NCBI GenBank assembly: GCA_963854835.1
Contig: OY978528.1
Coordinates: 7,720,242 to 7,784,241 of the forward strand
DNA from: Megamerina dolium
Lineage: Eukaryota; Arthropoda; Insecta; Diptera; Megamerinidae
Direction of reading: 5' to 3'
Length of the DNA stretch: 64,000 bases
Numbering within the stretch: the first letter of the stretch is position 1; the number at the start of each line of letters is the position of its first letter. Shown piece after piece: positions 11,740 through 25,420 of this stretch. The notes under the pieces were generated by a model. That model saw only the letters and a list, made by a program, of their open reading frames with translations. It did no database searches and was not told the DNA's origin. Made by a program: the position numbers and the translations under genes.

Positions 11740-12440
11740 TCTAAATGTTGAATCATAAACTATCACCTTTATCTGGTTGGGTAAAATGTATAACCGGCGC
11801 CCATTAATTTTTTCTTTTCATTATATTTTCCAAATATGATTGCCATCTTTTTCTATCCCTTAAGAGAGCATCCTACATATAATTAGCATAGCTTAGCATA
11901 TTTGAAAATCGAGAAATGACTCCATGCCAGCTAGGAATTGCCGCTAGAAGGGTAAAGGTTAATTACGGCTTCTTTCAATTCTGAGCTTACTGGTCTCTTA
12001 TCTAAATTGCTTAAAGTGTTTGTCATACAAAATGAATATGAATCACATGAAAATTTACAATTAACTACAGAATTCCCCAAAAATCGCCTATAGAAGGGCA
12101 AAATGTATTTCCAATCGCAATAATTTTTATCTCTTCCAAATTTTTTCCAAATCTACTAACCCTATATATACGTTGCCTAGGGGGGTTGCCATATAAATTG
12201 AAGGCAAACATTGCTGATAATCCACAAATAACCTCATAACTTTCCAGAAATAGCCACTAGAAGCACCGAATGTAATACCAAACCAATAGCCAATATTTCC
12301 ATACAACAGACCATACCCCTATCACCATCCCTTAGGAGGACTCCCTTATATTTCATGAGTTGACATTAAAAAAGCATAAATTTTGTAGGGAATCACTCTA
12401 ATGGCTGGAGATGAGGGGTAAGTACATTTAAAAAAAAGTT
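11740..12440 (-). repeat. Dispersed ~160 bp tandem repeat, block 1 (minus sense)
   Basis: A module like CTTAGGGGGGTTGCCATACAAAATGAA, then AATAACTnCATAnCTnCC, then AGAAATnGCCACTAGAAGG recurs near 11860, 12010, 12177 and 12331. Copies are strongly diverged. The same family appears at 16.6-18.06, 23.98-25.4, 34.7, 54.2-55.4, 59.8 and 60.7 kb. Confidence 0.6.
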
Positions 12441-12449
12441 TGCAAAATT

Positions 12450-15400
12450 GAAAATAAAATTTTCAATATATGCCGGAAAAAAGAAATCTTCTTAATTGGT
12501 TCTGATGGTTTTGATGTTGATGAAGATTTTCCAGCCAACTTCCTTTCAATTGAATTTTCATGCTATGTTATGGTATGTTTTAAAAAACATACCATAATTA
12601 TGACTAAAATATAAGAAAAAGTCAACTGTAGATTTCATTGGTGGCGAACGGCACCTTTGTAGATCTGTTAATATTCTTCGTTGAATGTCTCTTAAAAATT
12701 CAGCAAATATCAATAAACCAACTAATTTCGATTTTTATATTTGAAAACTGGTTATCGAAAATTAAGGAATAATTTTCATATTCAATATGCAATTTTTTAC
12801 AAAACAGGTCGAAGAATTGCCAAACTTAATGGACAAACATTTATAAATACTACGTACATACTATCATTTAGTGAGTAATACAACATTGAAGATGGTTACA
12901 TAATTCCTTGCTTAAATAGTAATACTACTGTTGTTGTTGTTGTTGTTGTTGTTGTTGGTTACACTTTGGTATCATAGGCATACGCATTATTGCTGATGAA
13001 TAATTGATGGTGTAGCATATGTAATATTATACAAGCCACTTAACCATCAGCAAATACATATATAGCAGCCAATAAAAACAATGCAAGTGTATGAGTATGA
13101 GTATGACTGCAATGGATGGAAAAATGAAGAAATGTAGTCAAAGATTTCCTTAAGTGTATTATTGTAAATTTGTTACTTTGTAATCAATGGTGATTGTTTT
13201 GATGTGGGTTTTTCTGAAAATGTTTTACGAATAGCTATTAGATATCTATATGCACTTCTATACCCTCTCTACTCATTTAAGCTTTTTATATGTGTATATG
13301 TATGTATCAGTTGATGCAATCATATAAAATAAGGATTTTTTATATATAATTTTTTTTAAATTTTTATTTTTTTTAATAAGGTAATTTTACCATTTTAAAA
13401 TATCAAAATGCTTCTGTTTGAGAATCACAACATTTTCTTCATATTATTCGTAGAATTAATGAAAAACATTTCCCGCAATACAGATATTTCCATTACATGA
13501 AAAAACTAATAAAAAAAAGTTTAGTATTATTATAAAAAAAAAAGTTTTATTATAACACATATAAAAATATGATTAATTAGGATATAAAAAACAATAATAA
13601 TAATAATAAAGCAAATAAAACTGCAACAAAACAAAACTTTCTAATTATCGCACATTAATAATATAAAAAAGGGCTGTGTTGATTTGAAAAAAAAAATACT
13701 AAATGAGCAAACGGCTAAAGCAAAAAATAAAAACAATTTTTTTTTACAACTATAATAGCTAACATTAATTTAAGATCACATTCAAACTACATTTATAAAA
13801 AATTTAGACTTTTATTTCAATTACAAGTACAATTACCAATAAATAAAACTAAAGCGAATACGAATATCACAATATAAAGCGCAATAGGAAGCACTATAAG
13901 AGCTGGTGAACGTGTAAATATATTAACATTAACATTACAACAATTGTTCATGAGAATGATGTGGTTAATAATATATATAATATAATTATTGTTTTATATA
14001 TGTATAAGGAAATATATTTTACATGAAAATATATACATATGTAGGGGTATGTCAGTAATTACTCTAACGTCCATATATTAAGAGTAAATTTAAAATTGAT
14101 TGCGATATCTAAATATTGCTAGCAGCGTGAATTAAAATTGTGTTTAAAATATGAAAAAAGTTATTAAATCTAATCATGATACTGTCTATATCATGACATT
14201 AGAATAAAAAATTATAATTTGTTGTATAACTTGAGCTCAACTATCGTTTTAAGATTTAATCAATTTTCTATTCAACATTGAGTATGTTCATTACTTTCTA
14301 ATAAATACTTTACTTAATTTTATATAATTATTAAATAATATATTGTTTGTAGTAATTACTTTCTTTATTTTTATTTATAAGCAAGTATTGCAGGTAGAAA
14401 TTATTATATAAGCGATAGTAGTAGAAAGACAAACTAATAATCTTCTTAGTGTTACTTTATAAGATATGAGTGAGAAAAAAAAAATATATATATGTACAAT
14501 ATATTTTAATAATTTATGTGAGTATAATTTTTCAATTTCTCTAAAAATTGTTTTTCTCGCCATTTCTTTTTTAATATAATTTCCCTTAAGTGAAATTAAA
14601 TTGGCATTTTTGTGCAGGAGCAGTGAGCAGTTCCTATGAAACATTGTTGAGGAAACAATTTGAAGGACGTAAAACAGTAATATTTTTGGTGAGGCATCTT
14701 AATATACAGAAATCGCAAAAAATCATAATTTACTACATGCAAATTACTTCCACACGCGACAAGAGTGAAAAAAAAAACGACGCGAACTTGTTCATTCATC
14801 ACACCAATAATGCATAGACTATGAAATAGCAAAGACACAAACCACCAAAGGTACATAAATATTACATAAAACAGCTGACCAGAGACTGAGTTGTTTTGTT
14901 AAAGATTAAATTGTATAATTTATGAAAAGTAATTGCAAAAAAAAAAAAAACACAAAACAAAACAAAAAACCTGAATCAATAACATTAACCCAATTTATTT
15001 ATATTTTATTTTCTATATTTTCTGTTTTTTTTTCTGTATACACACCCATAGTCAATAACCTAAAAAAGCAATTGTCATTCAATTGTTAAAATTCAACAAA
15101 TTGTCTCTCGCATATTGATATTTTTGTTGTTGTTGTTGTTGTTGTTTATCTTGTTTAAACACTTGCATATATGTATGTATGCATGTATGTGTGTAGAATT
15201 TTAATAAAGTTGTGTTTTTGCATAGGTACATTACTTAATATTGTCATTTAATGGTGCCATGAATATGCTTCCAATTGACACAAATGCATGCAAGCGTAAA
15301 TAGACGCGAGATAAGGTCAAACAGATAGGTTAATTCATACTATATAAACAAATACATACATACATATTGTCATGCAAAGGTGACACTGTCTACACAACAT

Positions 15401-16580
15401 ACGTTGATTTGATAGATAATAACACTGTGCAACAGCAAAAAATTAGACTGGCTGGATTTTAAATAAAATAAATAAGATAAAAATCGCTAAATTAATGCAA
15501 TAGTAAAAAGCGAAGATATGTATATGGTAAGTAAATTCTAGGAAAATGATATTATGGAAATTCTAGACAACTTCTGCATAGTTGTTGGGCAATTTGACGA
15601 TTTTCTTCCAATTTTTTGGCGTCTGTGTTGCTGCATTTATATCCACCATATCCCTAACATTTTGTGGTTCATGCATTTTTCACGGAAACCTACAAAATAG
15701 TGGACTTTTTACCTTATATCGTTCTGCTCCATTAATACCTGATATCATGAGAATTTTATTTAAAACTTCCATATATATCGTCACATATATAATATAATTG
15801 AAATATCATGGATTTATGCACTAGCTATCACTATGAATTTCAAAATTTTATGGCACACATTCATTAACATTTACAATCATCAATAAAAATACGATGCAAG
15901 AGCATGTAAGTGTAAAACATTTATTACCAACATTATTAACATCAATATAGGTTAGTTGGTATATGGAACAATTACAAATATTTACAATCTAAGAAAATGG
16001 CCATCAAATTAATGTCATGAAAATCATAAAGGAAGTTGGAAATAATTAAATTAAAATTTCAAAACAAAAAAAAAAAATTGCAAACTTAATTCTAATAACT
16101 AGTTTCGAGAGAAGAGAACAAAAAATCAACACTTATTTGAGTCGATTTCACTTCAAACGCCATAAACGAGTAAGTATTTAACGAGTAACTAACACTATAT
16201 GTAATCGTACGAGTATACGACGTATAATACCTGTTTATAACCCTAATTGAATTTCAGTGGAATATTATGTTGCAAAAAAAAAAAAAAATAAAAAAATTGA
16301 ATTTATTGCCTAATAACATTCACAACTCCATATACAATGTACGAGTATGTAGGTATGTACTCGCATATGTTGTGTGCGCTTGTGCTTACAATCTGTCAAT
16401 AATAACAAGTGTTGAACGGCTTTTACTGATTGCATGTATGTACGAGTACAAATTGAATGCAATACCTACTATTATTTAATAATAAAACTATTGCCTCGAA
16501 TACGTTTGTAATATTTGTAAATATGAAAGAAATTCAATAAAATAAGTTAATACCATAAAATACTAATAATACGTTACGTG
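12450..16580. other. AT-rich intergenic DNA, no gene seen
   Basis: Contains (GTT)n near 12929-12957 and 15125-15145, AT-rich runs (13320-14400) and scattered poly-A/T. Short reading frames here are unbiased or low complexity and have no splice or domain support. Confidence 0.5.
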
Positions 16581-16599
16581 TCGTTTGATAAAATGTTTG

Positions 16600-18060
16600 A
16601 AATGGCGCACGAGCTCTAAAGTGGAAAAAATTATGTTCCCACTTTCAATTGTAAGGCTGACTTCAGCAAATAAGTATTTTATTGGAATCTACTTATCCGA
16701 AATTTTCACCTCGTAACGACGTTTCCCTACAAAATTTAGGATTGTATAAAATTTGTTCACTCTGCTCCTGGGAGTCACACCTAAAGAAGTAAAACGTATC
16801 ATCCGCCACTAATAACTTTTATTCCCCAATATTTTTTCGGAACACACTTACACTCTACCTTGACTGGTGAGGGCGTCTACCATTGCAAATTGATGATTTG
16901 ATAGGATACGATCCCTCCGCCCCTGAGAAGGATCGAAGAGAAGTAAAATGTATGATAAACTTCTATTCATTTTGTCTGTTTTACATTTTTCCGAAACATA
17001 CTTACCCTCTACCTCGACTTGTCAGAGGATCTCCTCTACAAAATGTCCCTCATTTTACGACCACTGCTTCCAGAGTACCCTGAGAGAGGTGAAATATATG
17101 ACCGACCTCAATTCTCAATTTTGTAGTAATATTTCTTTCTTCTTCCATCCGTATAATACCTACACTCTATTTCCTTTACTTAAAAAGTCTCCTATACAAA
17201 ATGATGGCAAAAATACCTGAAAATTACAAATTGCCTTATGGTTACCTAGCAATCAACGCGACGTGGGTGTTGTGTAACTTCGAACCTCATTAATTTTAAC
17301 TTCTTTATAGTTTTCATAAATGTACTGGTCCCCTATTTTCACCCCTTAAGTGAGCTATCATACAAAATTAGTGCCAAAATGGCGGAAAATTCACAAATAA
17401 CTTCGTCTAGTAGAAACAAATGTAAGGTCAACCCCATTTGCGGTCTTCCTCCACATATTTCTTCCAAACTCACTTACCATCTATCTCCACTCCTTAACGA
17501 AAATCACCTTCAAATTTATAAATAACCGCCTTGCTATTCAAGAGAATCGCTTCTGGGAATGCTAAAATTAAATCCAAATTTGTATAGTTTTACCTCTTTC
17601 TGCAAACGTAACAACCCTGTGTCTTCACCCCTTAAGGGAGCTGTCATACAAAATGAATAGAAAAAAACCAGAAAATCTGTATGTAACCACATAGCTACCT
17701 AGAAATTGTCATTAGGTGCGTGAAATGTAACATAATGTGAGCACTATTAGTCTTATTTCGGGGAATATTTTTCCCGCGCATACTTACAGTTTATTTACAA
17801 TCTTTGAGGGAGTTGTCATACCAAAATGAACGGAAAATCAACTGAAAATAGAAAAATAACTCTATGGCATGGCTTCTAGAGGAATTAAATGTACAGCCAA
17901 CCCTGATTATTCCGAACATATACCCCCTATTGTCACCCATTAGGGAGGCTTCCTTACCAAATTTAAATTTTGATCAAATTTACTCCCACAGCTTCCAGGG
18001 TAGACCTCTTAAAGATTAGAATTTATGACCAACCTTCATTCATTTTGTAATCGTTTGAAA
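16600..18060 (-). repeat. Dispersed ~160 bp tandem repeat, block 2 (about nine units)
   Basis: The landmark (C/A)TTAAGGGAGCTnTCATACAAAATGA recurs near 16719, 16870, 17023, 17180, 17350, 17496, 17636, 17800 and 17942, a spacing of 140-170 bp. Between landmarks run GAAAATTCACAAATAAC and CATACTTACCCTCTATCTCnACCCC modules. This is the longest block of the family in the window. Two reading frames of 66-90 codons inside it are chance openings. Confidence 0.75.
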
Positions 18061-18871
18061 TCGTTCATGAAATCTTCTCTTTCTATGTTGTCGAAAAAAT
18101 TATTGTTGAAGATTCATTAATACTAGGCAATAGTTTCGACCTTCTAATTAATATAACTCGATATCATTTGTTTTCTAAATTCGATCCTTTCTGTAAGTTA
18201 CCTTATAAATATTATAGAAATGTTAAATGTTTCAAAATCATTTTATTATTTAGTCATTCCTTTATTTCAAAAGATCATTTTAATCTTATTTATAACTATG
18301 TATTAGCATAACAGTAGGTAAATAATATACATCTAATAATGTTTAAATCTATAAAATTATTTACATCTTTTAAGAATGTTAAATCTCAGAAAATTATGTA
18401 CGTTTTCTTTCAAGAATGAAATATATGTACTTTATTCGTGTGTATATTTTTGCAGTTATTACAGACTAGCGCACATCCTATACTTTTCCTATAAATTATA
18501 ATTATAATAATTATTATTAATATTATTTTATTTATTTTTTTATTTAAAATTAATAGTAAGATGAATGATTTTTATATATGAATTATTTGAAAATTTGTAA
18601 AAAATTATTACTTTATTAAATTTACATTTTTATTATGCGCTCTCATGATTCGTACACTTTTGATATGATTTAAATTTTTTTTTTTTTTAATTTTGGTCTA
18701 ATTATTTCTATTAATTCTGAATTCTTAAATTTAGCTCTATGGATTTTGAATAACAAATTGTTGAATTGAATTGAAAACAAATTGAATAAATTTCAATATT
18801 ATTCATCAATTCTTTCTACGCATTTATTAAGTACATGGTTCATAGTTCATAGGCCCCAGCATGTTACAACC

Positions 18872-19062
18872 GTTTCCAAACTGGTATGTAGTAGGCATAC
18901 ACCATGGCGCCACCTATTGGCATATGAATTAATTTTTAAACTGGCACATTCATGAATATTTCATCACTGAAAATGTGCGTAAACTTGTGGTTGCTTTCAA
19001 ATTTAATCTTATGCCAATAGATAGCGCAACTGTACATGCCTACTAAGCATCAGTCCGGAAAC
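18872..19062. mobile_element. Hairpin MITE with ~53 bp terminal inverted repeats
   Basis: Arms 18872-18924 and 19010-19062 are inverted repeats of equal length. Both begin GTTTCC..ACTG and continue TAGTAGGCAT...GCGC.A.CTATTGGCATA, roughly three quarters identical. The ~85 bp centre is non-coding. The outer boundary may extend a further ~15 bp. It lies about 440 bp below the stop codon of gene A, possibly in or near its 3' UTR. Confidence 0.7.
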
Positions 19063-19504
19063 TTTTGAATCACCTTGTGTTTTGCAAAAGAGAATTATAC
19101 ATATTTACATATATTTCGTATTATCATCATCACATATTTTTTATTTCTTCACTTTCGAAATATTTAAATGCAAAATCAAATAAAGAAAAAGTTTAAAAAA
19201 AAAGATATAAAAAATAATAATGAAATAAAATCTTTTAAACATTGACGCTTTACCGAGCAAGCTGAATATGTACATAAAAGCAATGATATTAAAATGTTTT
19301 TAAAATTTTAATGTACTATCTTCAAATATAAATTATAATATTTAATATATATGATATTATAGTTCAAATTTCCAAATACGTATTAAATTACTATTCTTGC
19401 CATATAAAGAGCAACATAAGAAAAGAGCAATTAAAAAAAAATATATATATATATTTATATCTAACTTAATATTTTATAAATAAATATTTGCAATTTATCT
19501 TAAT

Positions 19505-19691
19505 TTAAAGTTTAACCTTATATGAGAGTTTCATTAATTTTTTCGAACTAATAGGACAATTGGGCCATAAATTGGCACAACCCATTGGACCGCTATTCTC
19601 ATCGCCTGTATATCGTAAAAGTTCACCCATATGTGCTGCAAAATGCCATTTACTTGGTGCACTATTCATTGCCAATGACATGGTAGAGGAT
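19505..19691 (-). CDS. Gene A exon 3: C-terminal cysteine-containing segment and stop codon
   Basis: This exon encodes the last base of codon 117 to residue 178, ending in TAA at 19507-19505. The acceptor TATTTTCAG|A follows a pyrimidine-rich tract. The segment reads SSTMSLAMNSAPSKW, then HFAAHMGELL, then a Gly/Asn-rich turn, then G154-C155 and W159-P-N-C162-P, and ends in a lysine-rich tail. C155 and C162 could pair with each other or with C89/C95 of exon 2. The composed, low-bias sequence, open to a stop codon and fitting both splice phase and acceptor, argues for a real exon in a landscape of simple repeats. A minus-strand ATTAAA at 19346-19341 lies about 160 nt past the stop and is a possible poly(A) signal (weak). 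The function is unknown. Confidence 0.76.
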
Positions 19692-19699
19692 CTGAAAAT

Positions 19700-20815
19700 A
19701 GAAAAGTCGAAATATGATTAGAATTTTTGTATTCGAAAATTAATTGTTATATTTTATGAAAATCTCAAAATTTATAAATCAATTTGAAAATTATATTCTA
19801 TAATAAATCATTATTTAGTTAATTAAACAAAACAAAATTATATTTAATCCATATTTTTATTATTATTGTACTTCCAACACCCATGAGTCGGTCATGAAAA
19901 TCTTTGTATATAGAGAAGTCTCTTTTGGAAAATAATAAGCATCTCTGAATAACTGATAAACCACATTTTTTTTTCAATGTAGGTCGGAGCATATTGAAGA
20001 CAAAACTGGTGTAAAAAAAAATCTATAAAATCTCGAATAAGAATCTATAACAAATATAGTTTTTAGGTCATTTAATAGTTATAATTTTTAAACAGGCAGT
20101 TTTGATGCCAAAAAATGAGTTATTTATTTAGAAAATCCCTACTTTGAATATATGTATTTTACAGTTTATTTTTAATAATTTTTGAAAGTCGGTATTGGCC
20201 TTAAAACAAATATTTTTCCAAATGGGTTATTACAATTATCCACTATTATAATTACTATTCTCAACTGCATACAAAAAAAAATTGTGTATAATTATTAAAC
20301 TTAATGGAGTGCTTGTAATATCCCATGTAATTTTAAAAAATTACTAATTTGCGGTGTTATTGAATTCTCTGATGAAGTTGTGTTCAAAGGTTCAAATTCA
20401 ATCACAATGTTCAAAAGTTCATATATCGCTGGCATATTTAGTTAATATGTAGTTGATATTTTGTGATTTTATTTCCTGCTGAGTTGAACAAATTTTCATT
20501 GAGTATTCTCGAGCGTCACGATAATTACGGCACGACAATATGAAGGCTGCAAAATATAAGGGCCCATTTAGAAGAGTTAATTTAGGCAGGAAAATTTGGT
20601 GTTTTAGAAGGAAAATTTGTTGGAGATTTCGTCTTCTATTTATTCCAGCGAAAATATTGCGCTGAATATAAAAATGGATATGGTGTTAATGCGCCCTGTC
20701 GACAGGTCATTCAAATTTGGTTTTCATAATTCCAAAGAGGATGATTTGATTTATTTCTATCATTTTTGCCGATATAAAATTCAATTTTTCTAATGTATTA
20801 AATCTTCTATGTGTT
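19700..20815. other. AT-rich intron 2 DNA of gene A, no feature seen
   Basis: No domain-bearing frame found. A GC-richer patch near 20510-20720 may be degraded transposon sequence, but I cannot assign it. Confidence 0.4.
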
Positions 20816-20819
20816 TTAA

Positions 20820-20884
20820 TTTTTTTCAAACTACTGCCGCCATCTATTTATATGTCAGGTCGGATAGTTCTGGGACTGGCCTCG
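20820..20884. mobile_element. Solo end of a mariner element
   Basis: Matches the subterminal and terminal sequence of the mariner copies at 22.1, 29.5 and 45.2 kb: CAAACTACTGCCGCCATCTA, then GTCAGGTCGG.TAGTTCTGGGAC, ending CCTCG followed by TA (20885-20886), the target dinucleotide. No transposase sequence is recognisable beside it. Confidence 0.7.
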
Positions 20885-20889
20885 TACAT

Positions 20890-21733
20890 GTACAATTACC
20901 TGATACATTGTCTGTTCTAAAAGTCCATAAAGTATATAGTTAATTATTTCCATAATTTATGTCATTTTTTTTTACAATTAAGTACAACTAACATATACTT
21001 GTAGAGTGCATAGTAATGTATGTAAATATCATCATATATGGGTCATATACATATTTACTACTAAATATTCGTTCATAACTTAACCCTCAATAGTTTATAT
21101 ACTCGTTTAAAACTGAGCACAGTTTCTCATTAATATTTAATATATAAATGTTTTTTTTTTGTTTTTTTGTTTTTGTATTTTGTTTACATAATGCGAACAG
21201 CTTACTTAAGGCCAAGAGTAAGGTTATACTATTTACCGTTGCCGTCATTGCATTGAAATAATAATATATGTACTTACTCGTATACGAGTAGTATATACAC
21301 TATATATAATATTTACATATGTGCAAATACATTCACTTTAAATAGAATTACGTACAAAAAAAAAAAAAAAAAAAAAAAAATACATATTTTATACACTTAC
21401 AAAGTAGTAATATGCTTATATAATCATATATACAATTTACTATATATGCATTTCTGATCAACGGCTTTTAATTTCAAATATTTATACGAATATGGCAATG
21501 AATGAGTATACATTTGTAAGAATTACAATAAAATTATTTTCTATCGTATATATGAATATATAAAAAATTTTTGTTTTAATATTATCTGAACCAGTACTGA
21601 GTCTAATTCGACTGACTTGTATTGGAAGTTAATTAAAAAATCATATATATGGAATATAATCAAGAATGACATGAATGTGCATGAGAACACGTTAACCTAT
21701 TGCTTAGATAGGATTAAAATGATATTAAATCAA

Positions 21734-21769
<36 letters not shown>

Positions 21770-22130
21770 TGCAATTTAATTGCACACCTGTTTGCTATTT
21801 GGCACGAGTGTATGAGTGTAGTAGGCTAAAGAATTATTTGAATACGAATACATTAGAAAGGATTGTAATTTTACATACAACTTTGAGGTAATAATTTATA
21901 AATTATGAAATCATCAACTAACTAACTGTTCCAGTCGCAATTCGACAAGGAAAATAAAAAGAGACCAAAGTCGACACTAATCCGTGCAATTTTATATGAT
22001 TGATCCCATATAGTTTTAATATTTAAAACAAATAAAAATAAAAATATCAATCAAATTCGAAACCTTCAAGCCAATAATGTCAACTATATATTTTTATAAT
22101 TTTTTATAGTTTTCTACATATTATGATTAC
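20890..22130. other. AT-rich intron 2 DNA with poly-A and (AAT)n runs
   Basis: Holds a ~24 bp poly-A at 21357-21380, (ATA/TAA)n at 21738-21770 and many ATACATATG motifs. No gene is seen. Confidence 0.5.
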
Positions 22131-22133
22131 ATA

Positions 22134-23150
22134 TGAGAGCGGTCCCAGAACTACCCAACCTGACATATAGATGGCGGCAGTAGTTTGAAAAAAATTACTT
22201 TGATGAAAAGTGGCAACTTTATAAAATATATTTTTTAGGCTTCAAGGCGCCACGTTGTATAATAAATTTTTTTGGAGTCATCGAAACTTAACGTCCTCAG
22301 TGAATTTGTAAACATAGAAGAAATTGGTAACCGCTATGTAATTCAATATTTTCATATGACAGGTCCTGAGAAAGGTTTCAGTCCAACGTATATTAAAGCC
22401 GAACTAGATTCTACTCTGGTGGAGTCTACTCCTTCGTTTACGACCATAAAATATTGGCTGGCAGAGTTTAAATGATATCGTACGAGCTCCCAAAACGAAC
22501 ACTGTAGAGGTCGCCACGCCAGAAACGGTTAAGAAAATCCACGAAATGTGATTGGATGATCGCTAGGTGAAATTACAGGCATTTCAAAAAGTACTTTACA
22601 TCGTATATTGACCGAAAATTTGAAGATGAAAAAGCTGTGTGCAAGATGGGTGCCGCTTTTGTTCACAATAGAACAAAAACAACGTCGTGAAGATGTTTCT
22701 ATAGAGTGTTTGGCAATGTTTCACAGTAATAAAACCGAGTTTTTGCTTCGATTCGTAACCATGGATGAGGCATGGGTCCACCACTTTACACCTAAGACAA
22801 AGGAGCAGTCAAAACAGTTGTTGTTTCATCAAGACAATGCACCAGTTCATAAATCCGCTATTGCGATGGCCAATTCGTCAGATTTAGCTCTTTCGGATTA
22901 TTTTCTATTTCCAAATTTGAAAAAATGGCTTGGTGGTAGAAGATTTACAAACAATGAAGTGGTGGAGTCTGCTTTAGATGGCTATTTTAATGAGCTAGAC
23001 AGTTCATACTATAAACAGGGAATCGAAGCTATAGAATATCGCTGGGAAAAGTGTATAGAGCTAAAAGGAGATTATGTTGAGAAATAAAGAAAAATTTTTC
23101 CAAATTTTTAGTTTTCTTTATTAGGTCGGGTAGTTCTGGGACCGTCCTCT
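22134..23150 (+). mobile_element. mariner copy M1 with both terminal inverted repeats
   Basis: Left end TGAGAGCGGTCCCAGAACTA and right end TAGTTCTGGGACCGTCCTCT are inverted repeats, flanked by TA on both sides (22132-22133, 23151-23152), the mariner target duplication. It is the same family as copies at 29453-30673 and 45182-46383 and the solo ends at 20820 and 26735. Inserted in intron 2 of gene A, antisense to the gene. Confidence 0.88.
22272..23087 (+). pseudogene. Broken mariner transposase in M1
   Basis: The N-terminal helix-turn-helix part (22272-22475) reads VIQYFH, then IKAELDST and PSFTTIKYW..EFK, and hits a stop where intact relatives continue with RGRTSCQDEHRSGR. The frame is disturbed to about 22600, then 22608-23087 reads KLCARWVP, VTMDEAWVHHF (first Asp), FHQDNAPVH (second Asp), DLALSDYFLF (third Asp) and ends GDYVEK at a stop. 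Two internal deletions are visible: about 70 residues between KEQSKQ and LLFHQD, and about 14 residues shortening the second-to-third Asp spacing to 20 from the usual 34. Transposase would cut and paste the element; this copy cannot. Confidence 0.85.
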
Positions 23151-23154
23151 TACC

Positions 23155-23980
23155 ATGGAAATATGTGTACATTCATGGTGCGAAATGGTACTTCATCTAT
23201 TTGCATGAAAAGTTTTTTTTTGTGTTTGGAATAATTGCAAAAAGTCAAAAGTATAGTAAATAAATTCGAGATATAAAAAAAAACACTACACTTTACTATG
23301 AAAAAAAAAAAAGTTTTCTGCTTACTTATTAAATACCACAATTTCTTAGAAGCATTGCTATTTCTCATACAATTGACACCCTTGACCAAAATTGCCATGT
23401 ACCATATGTATGTATGTAATATACTTTATCATAAGACTTCTTATAGCCATTCGGTTGTTAAAAATATTTTTATTTTTGCCTAATTTTTCGTTCCTAATAA
23501 AACATTTATGTTAAATGTGTAATAAAACAAATTTACATTAAATGTGTAATTGAACAAATTTCATGACAAAGCATTAAACTGGGAATACCTTCAAGTAATA
23601 CGAGTACTTATTACAGTGGTACAATCATAAAAATAATTACATTTAATTTTGTATTTTCACATTGTCATTTATTGCTATTATGTTTGAATAATTGCATATT
23701 TTTTTTTATATTCAATATTGATAGTAACCTTGAATTTGCTTAAGATGAGAGTTTAAACAACTGTGAATGTACCAATGTAAAATTATAAAATGATAAAGAC
23801 ATTTGAAAACAAGTTACCATAGGTCATCACATTCAACTTAGTTCAAGAACATGGTGTGAGTTTAAACTACGAAAATTTCAGATATGCAATTTCATGAAAA
23901 TATCACAGAAAGTGGTTTAAAATGCGAATAATCAATTGTTATTGTTAAATATTTGTTTTCGGATGTTTTTTTCATTACAC
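23155..23980. other. AT-rich intron 2 DNA, no feature seen
   Basis: Short AT-rich frames only. No element or exon is recognised. Confidence 0.5.
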
Positions 23981-25420
23981 TTTTTGTATGGGCATCCCCC
24001 TGAAAGGGCAGAGATATTTTGTAAAGATGCTAAAAGCTTGCAAACCAATGACGGTTGTTCGTATGTAGGTATTTTACCTCGGGAACCATTCTGGAAGCGG
24101 TGGCAACTCCATTAAGAGTCGACTGAACATCGACCCTGTATATGATCGGAAAAAATATTATGCAACAAAATTTAATGGAGGTTGACCCTACATTTGATTT
24201 GTATACATTTAATTCCTGGAAGCTCCATCGTTATTTGTCGATTTTCAGATGTTGTATGGCAACCCCCTTAATAGGCGTAGTCAGAGGATAAGTTTGTTTA
24301 GGAAAAATGTTGGAAAGTAAAACTAAAGAGAATTGATTAAACATTTCAACCCTCTAAAGACGATTCCTAGACAGCTATGGCAATATTAGTTGATTTTTAT
24401 ATGTTTTCGTGTTCATTTTATATGGCAACCTCCTTTAAAAGTGAACTTAGGGAATAATAATGTTTCGCGAAAATGTTTCTGGGGAATAAATAATGGAAGG
24501 CAGTCATACATTTCACTTAACTGTAGGAGATTTGTGGGCAGCTATGTTTTTATTTGATTTGATTTTGATTTGATCTAATCTATAGGTCGTGGGTTCAATC
24601 CATGGCTGAAGCATAACAAACTTAATATCGAAGCGGTTTTTCTTTCGAATGGTACCCACCGGTCGGAAAGCAATTGACATTTCCGATGGCAGTAAAAATT
24701 TGTCATGGAAAAGCTTCTAAAAAAAACTCTGTGACAAAACTCAAAAAAAGTGATGTCGCAAGAGTTCTGCCCTTCGGAACCGGCTAAAATAAGTAGATCC
24801 CTTCTAATACTATCCAAAATTTAACATGCACAACAGTAATGAAAGGGAAGCTCTGCCAAAGATCACTTCGGGGCTTTAAGCGCCACATATTTATTTATTT
24901 ATTTATTTTTATTTTTTTATTTGATCATTTTGTAGCGTCACTCCTTTAGCGATGGAGCTAGGGTATAAGTATGCCTAGCGAAAATGTAGGGGTTAAAAGT
25001 TAAAAGGGGCTCGGTCATATATTTCAACCCTCTGCACTTATTATGGGAGTGAATTTTATAATAAAGTCAATTTTGAATGAGATACCCTCTTAAGAGTGGA
25101 AATAGGGGATGAGGACGTTCCGAAGAAACATTATGAGAGAAAAATTTAGGTTACGCGCACTTCGATGTTTTGCCTCTAAGGGTGACTGCTAGGGGCGGAA
25201 CGAACAATTTTTATAAAATCTTTCATTTTGAAGGGATGCCCCGCTCAGGGTTGAAGGTAAGGAGTAAATATGTTACAAAAAAATATTAGATGCAAAACAT
25301 TAATGGATGGTTGGGCCATACATATAATCCCTCTAGGAATGATTTCTGCAAAACTTTGGGATAATTTGTTGATTTTCCTCATTTTTTGGCATCGTTCGCT
25401 ATACGAGGTCTAGTGTACAA
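23980..25420 (+). repeat. Dispersed ~160 bp tandem repeat, block 3 (plus sense), split by a SINE
   Basis: The landmark TATGGCAACCCCCTTAA.AGG (inverse of blocks 1-2) recurs near 23985, 24252, 24418, 24930, 25072 and 25231. Intervening modules are TTTGCGAAAAATGTT-like, CATACATTTCAACCCTCTA-like and TTATTTGTCGATTTTC-like. SINE copy 2 (24571-24921) inserted into it. Confidence 0.7.
24571..24921 (+). mobile_element. tRNA-derived SINE copy 2 (type I tail, 5' truncated)
   Basis: Begins inside the tRNA-like head after the A box. The B box GGGTTCAATCC is at 24591-24601. Body: GGTACCCACCGG, CTGTGACAAAACTC, AGTGATGTCGCAAGAGTTCTG, CTTCGGAACCGGCTAAAATA. The 3' part is AAAGATCACTTCGGGGCTTT (24858-24877), a potential hairpin with a TTCG loop, followed by a (TTTA)n tail. 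Confidence 0.78.
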
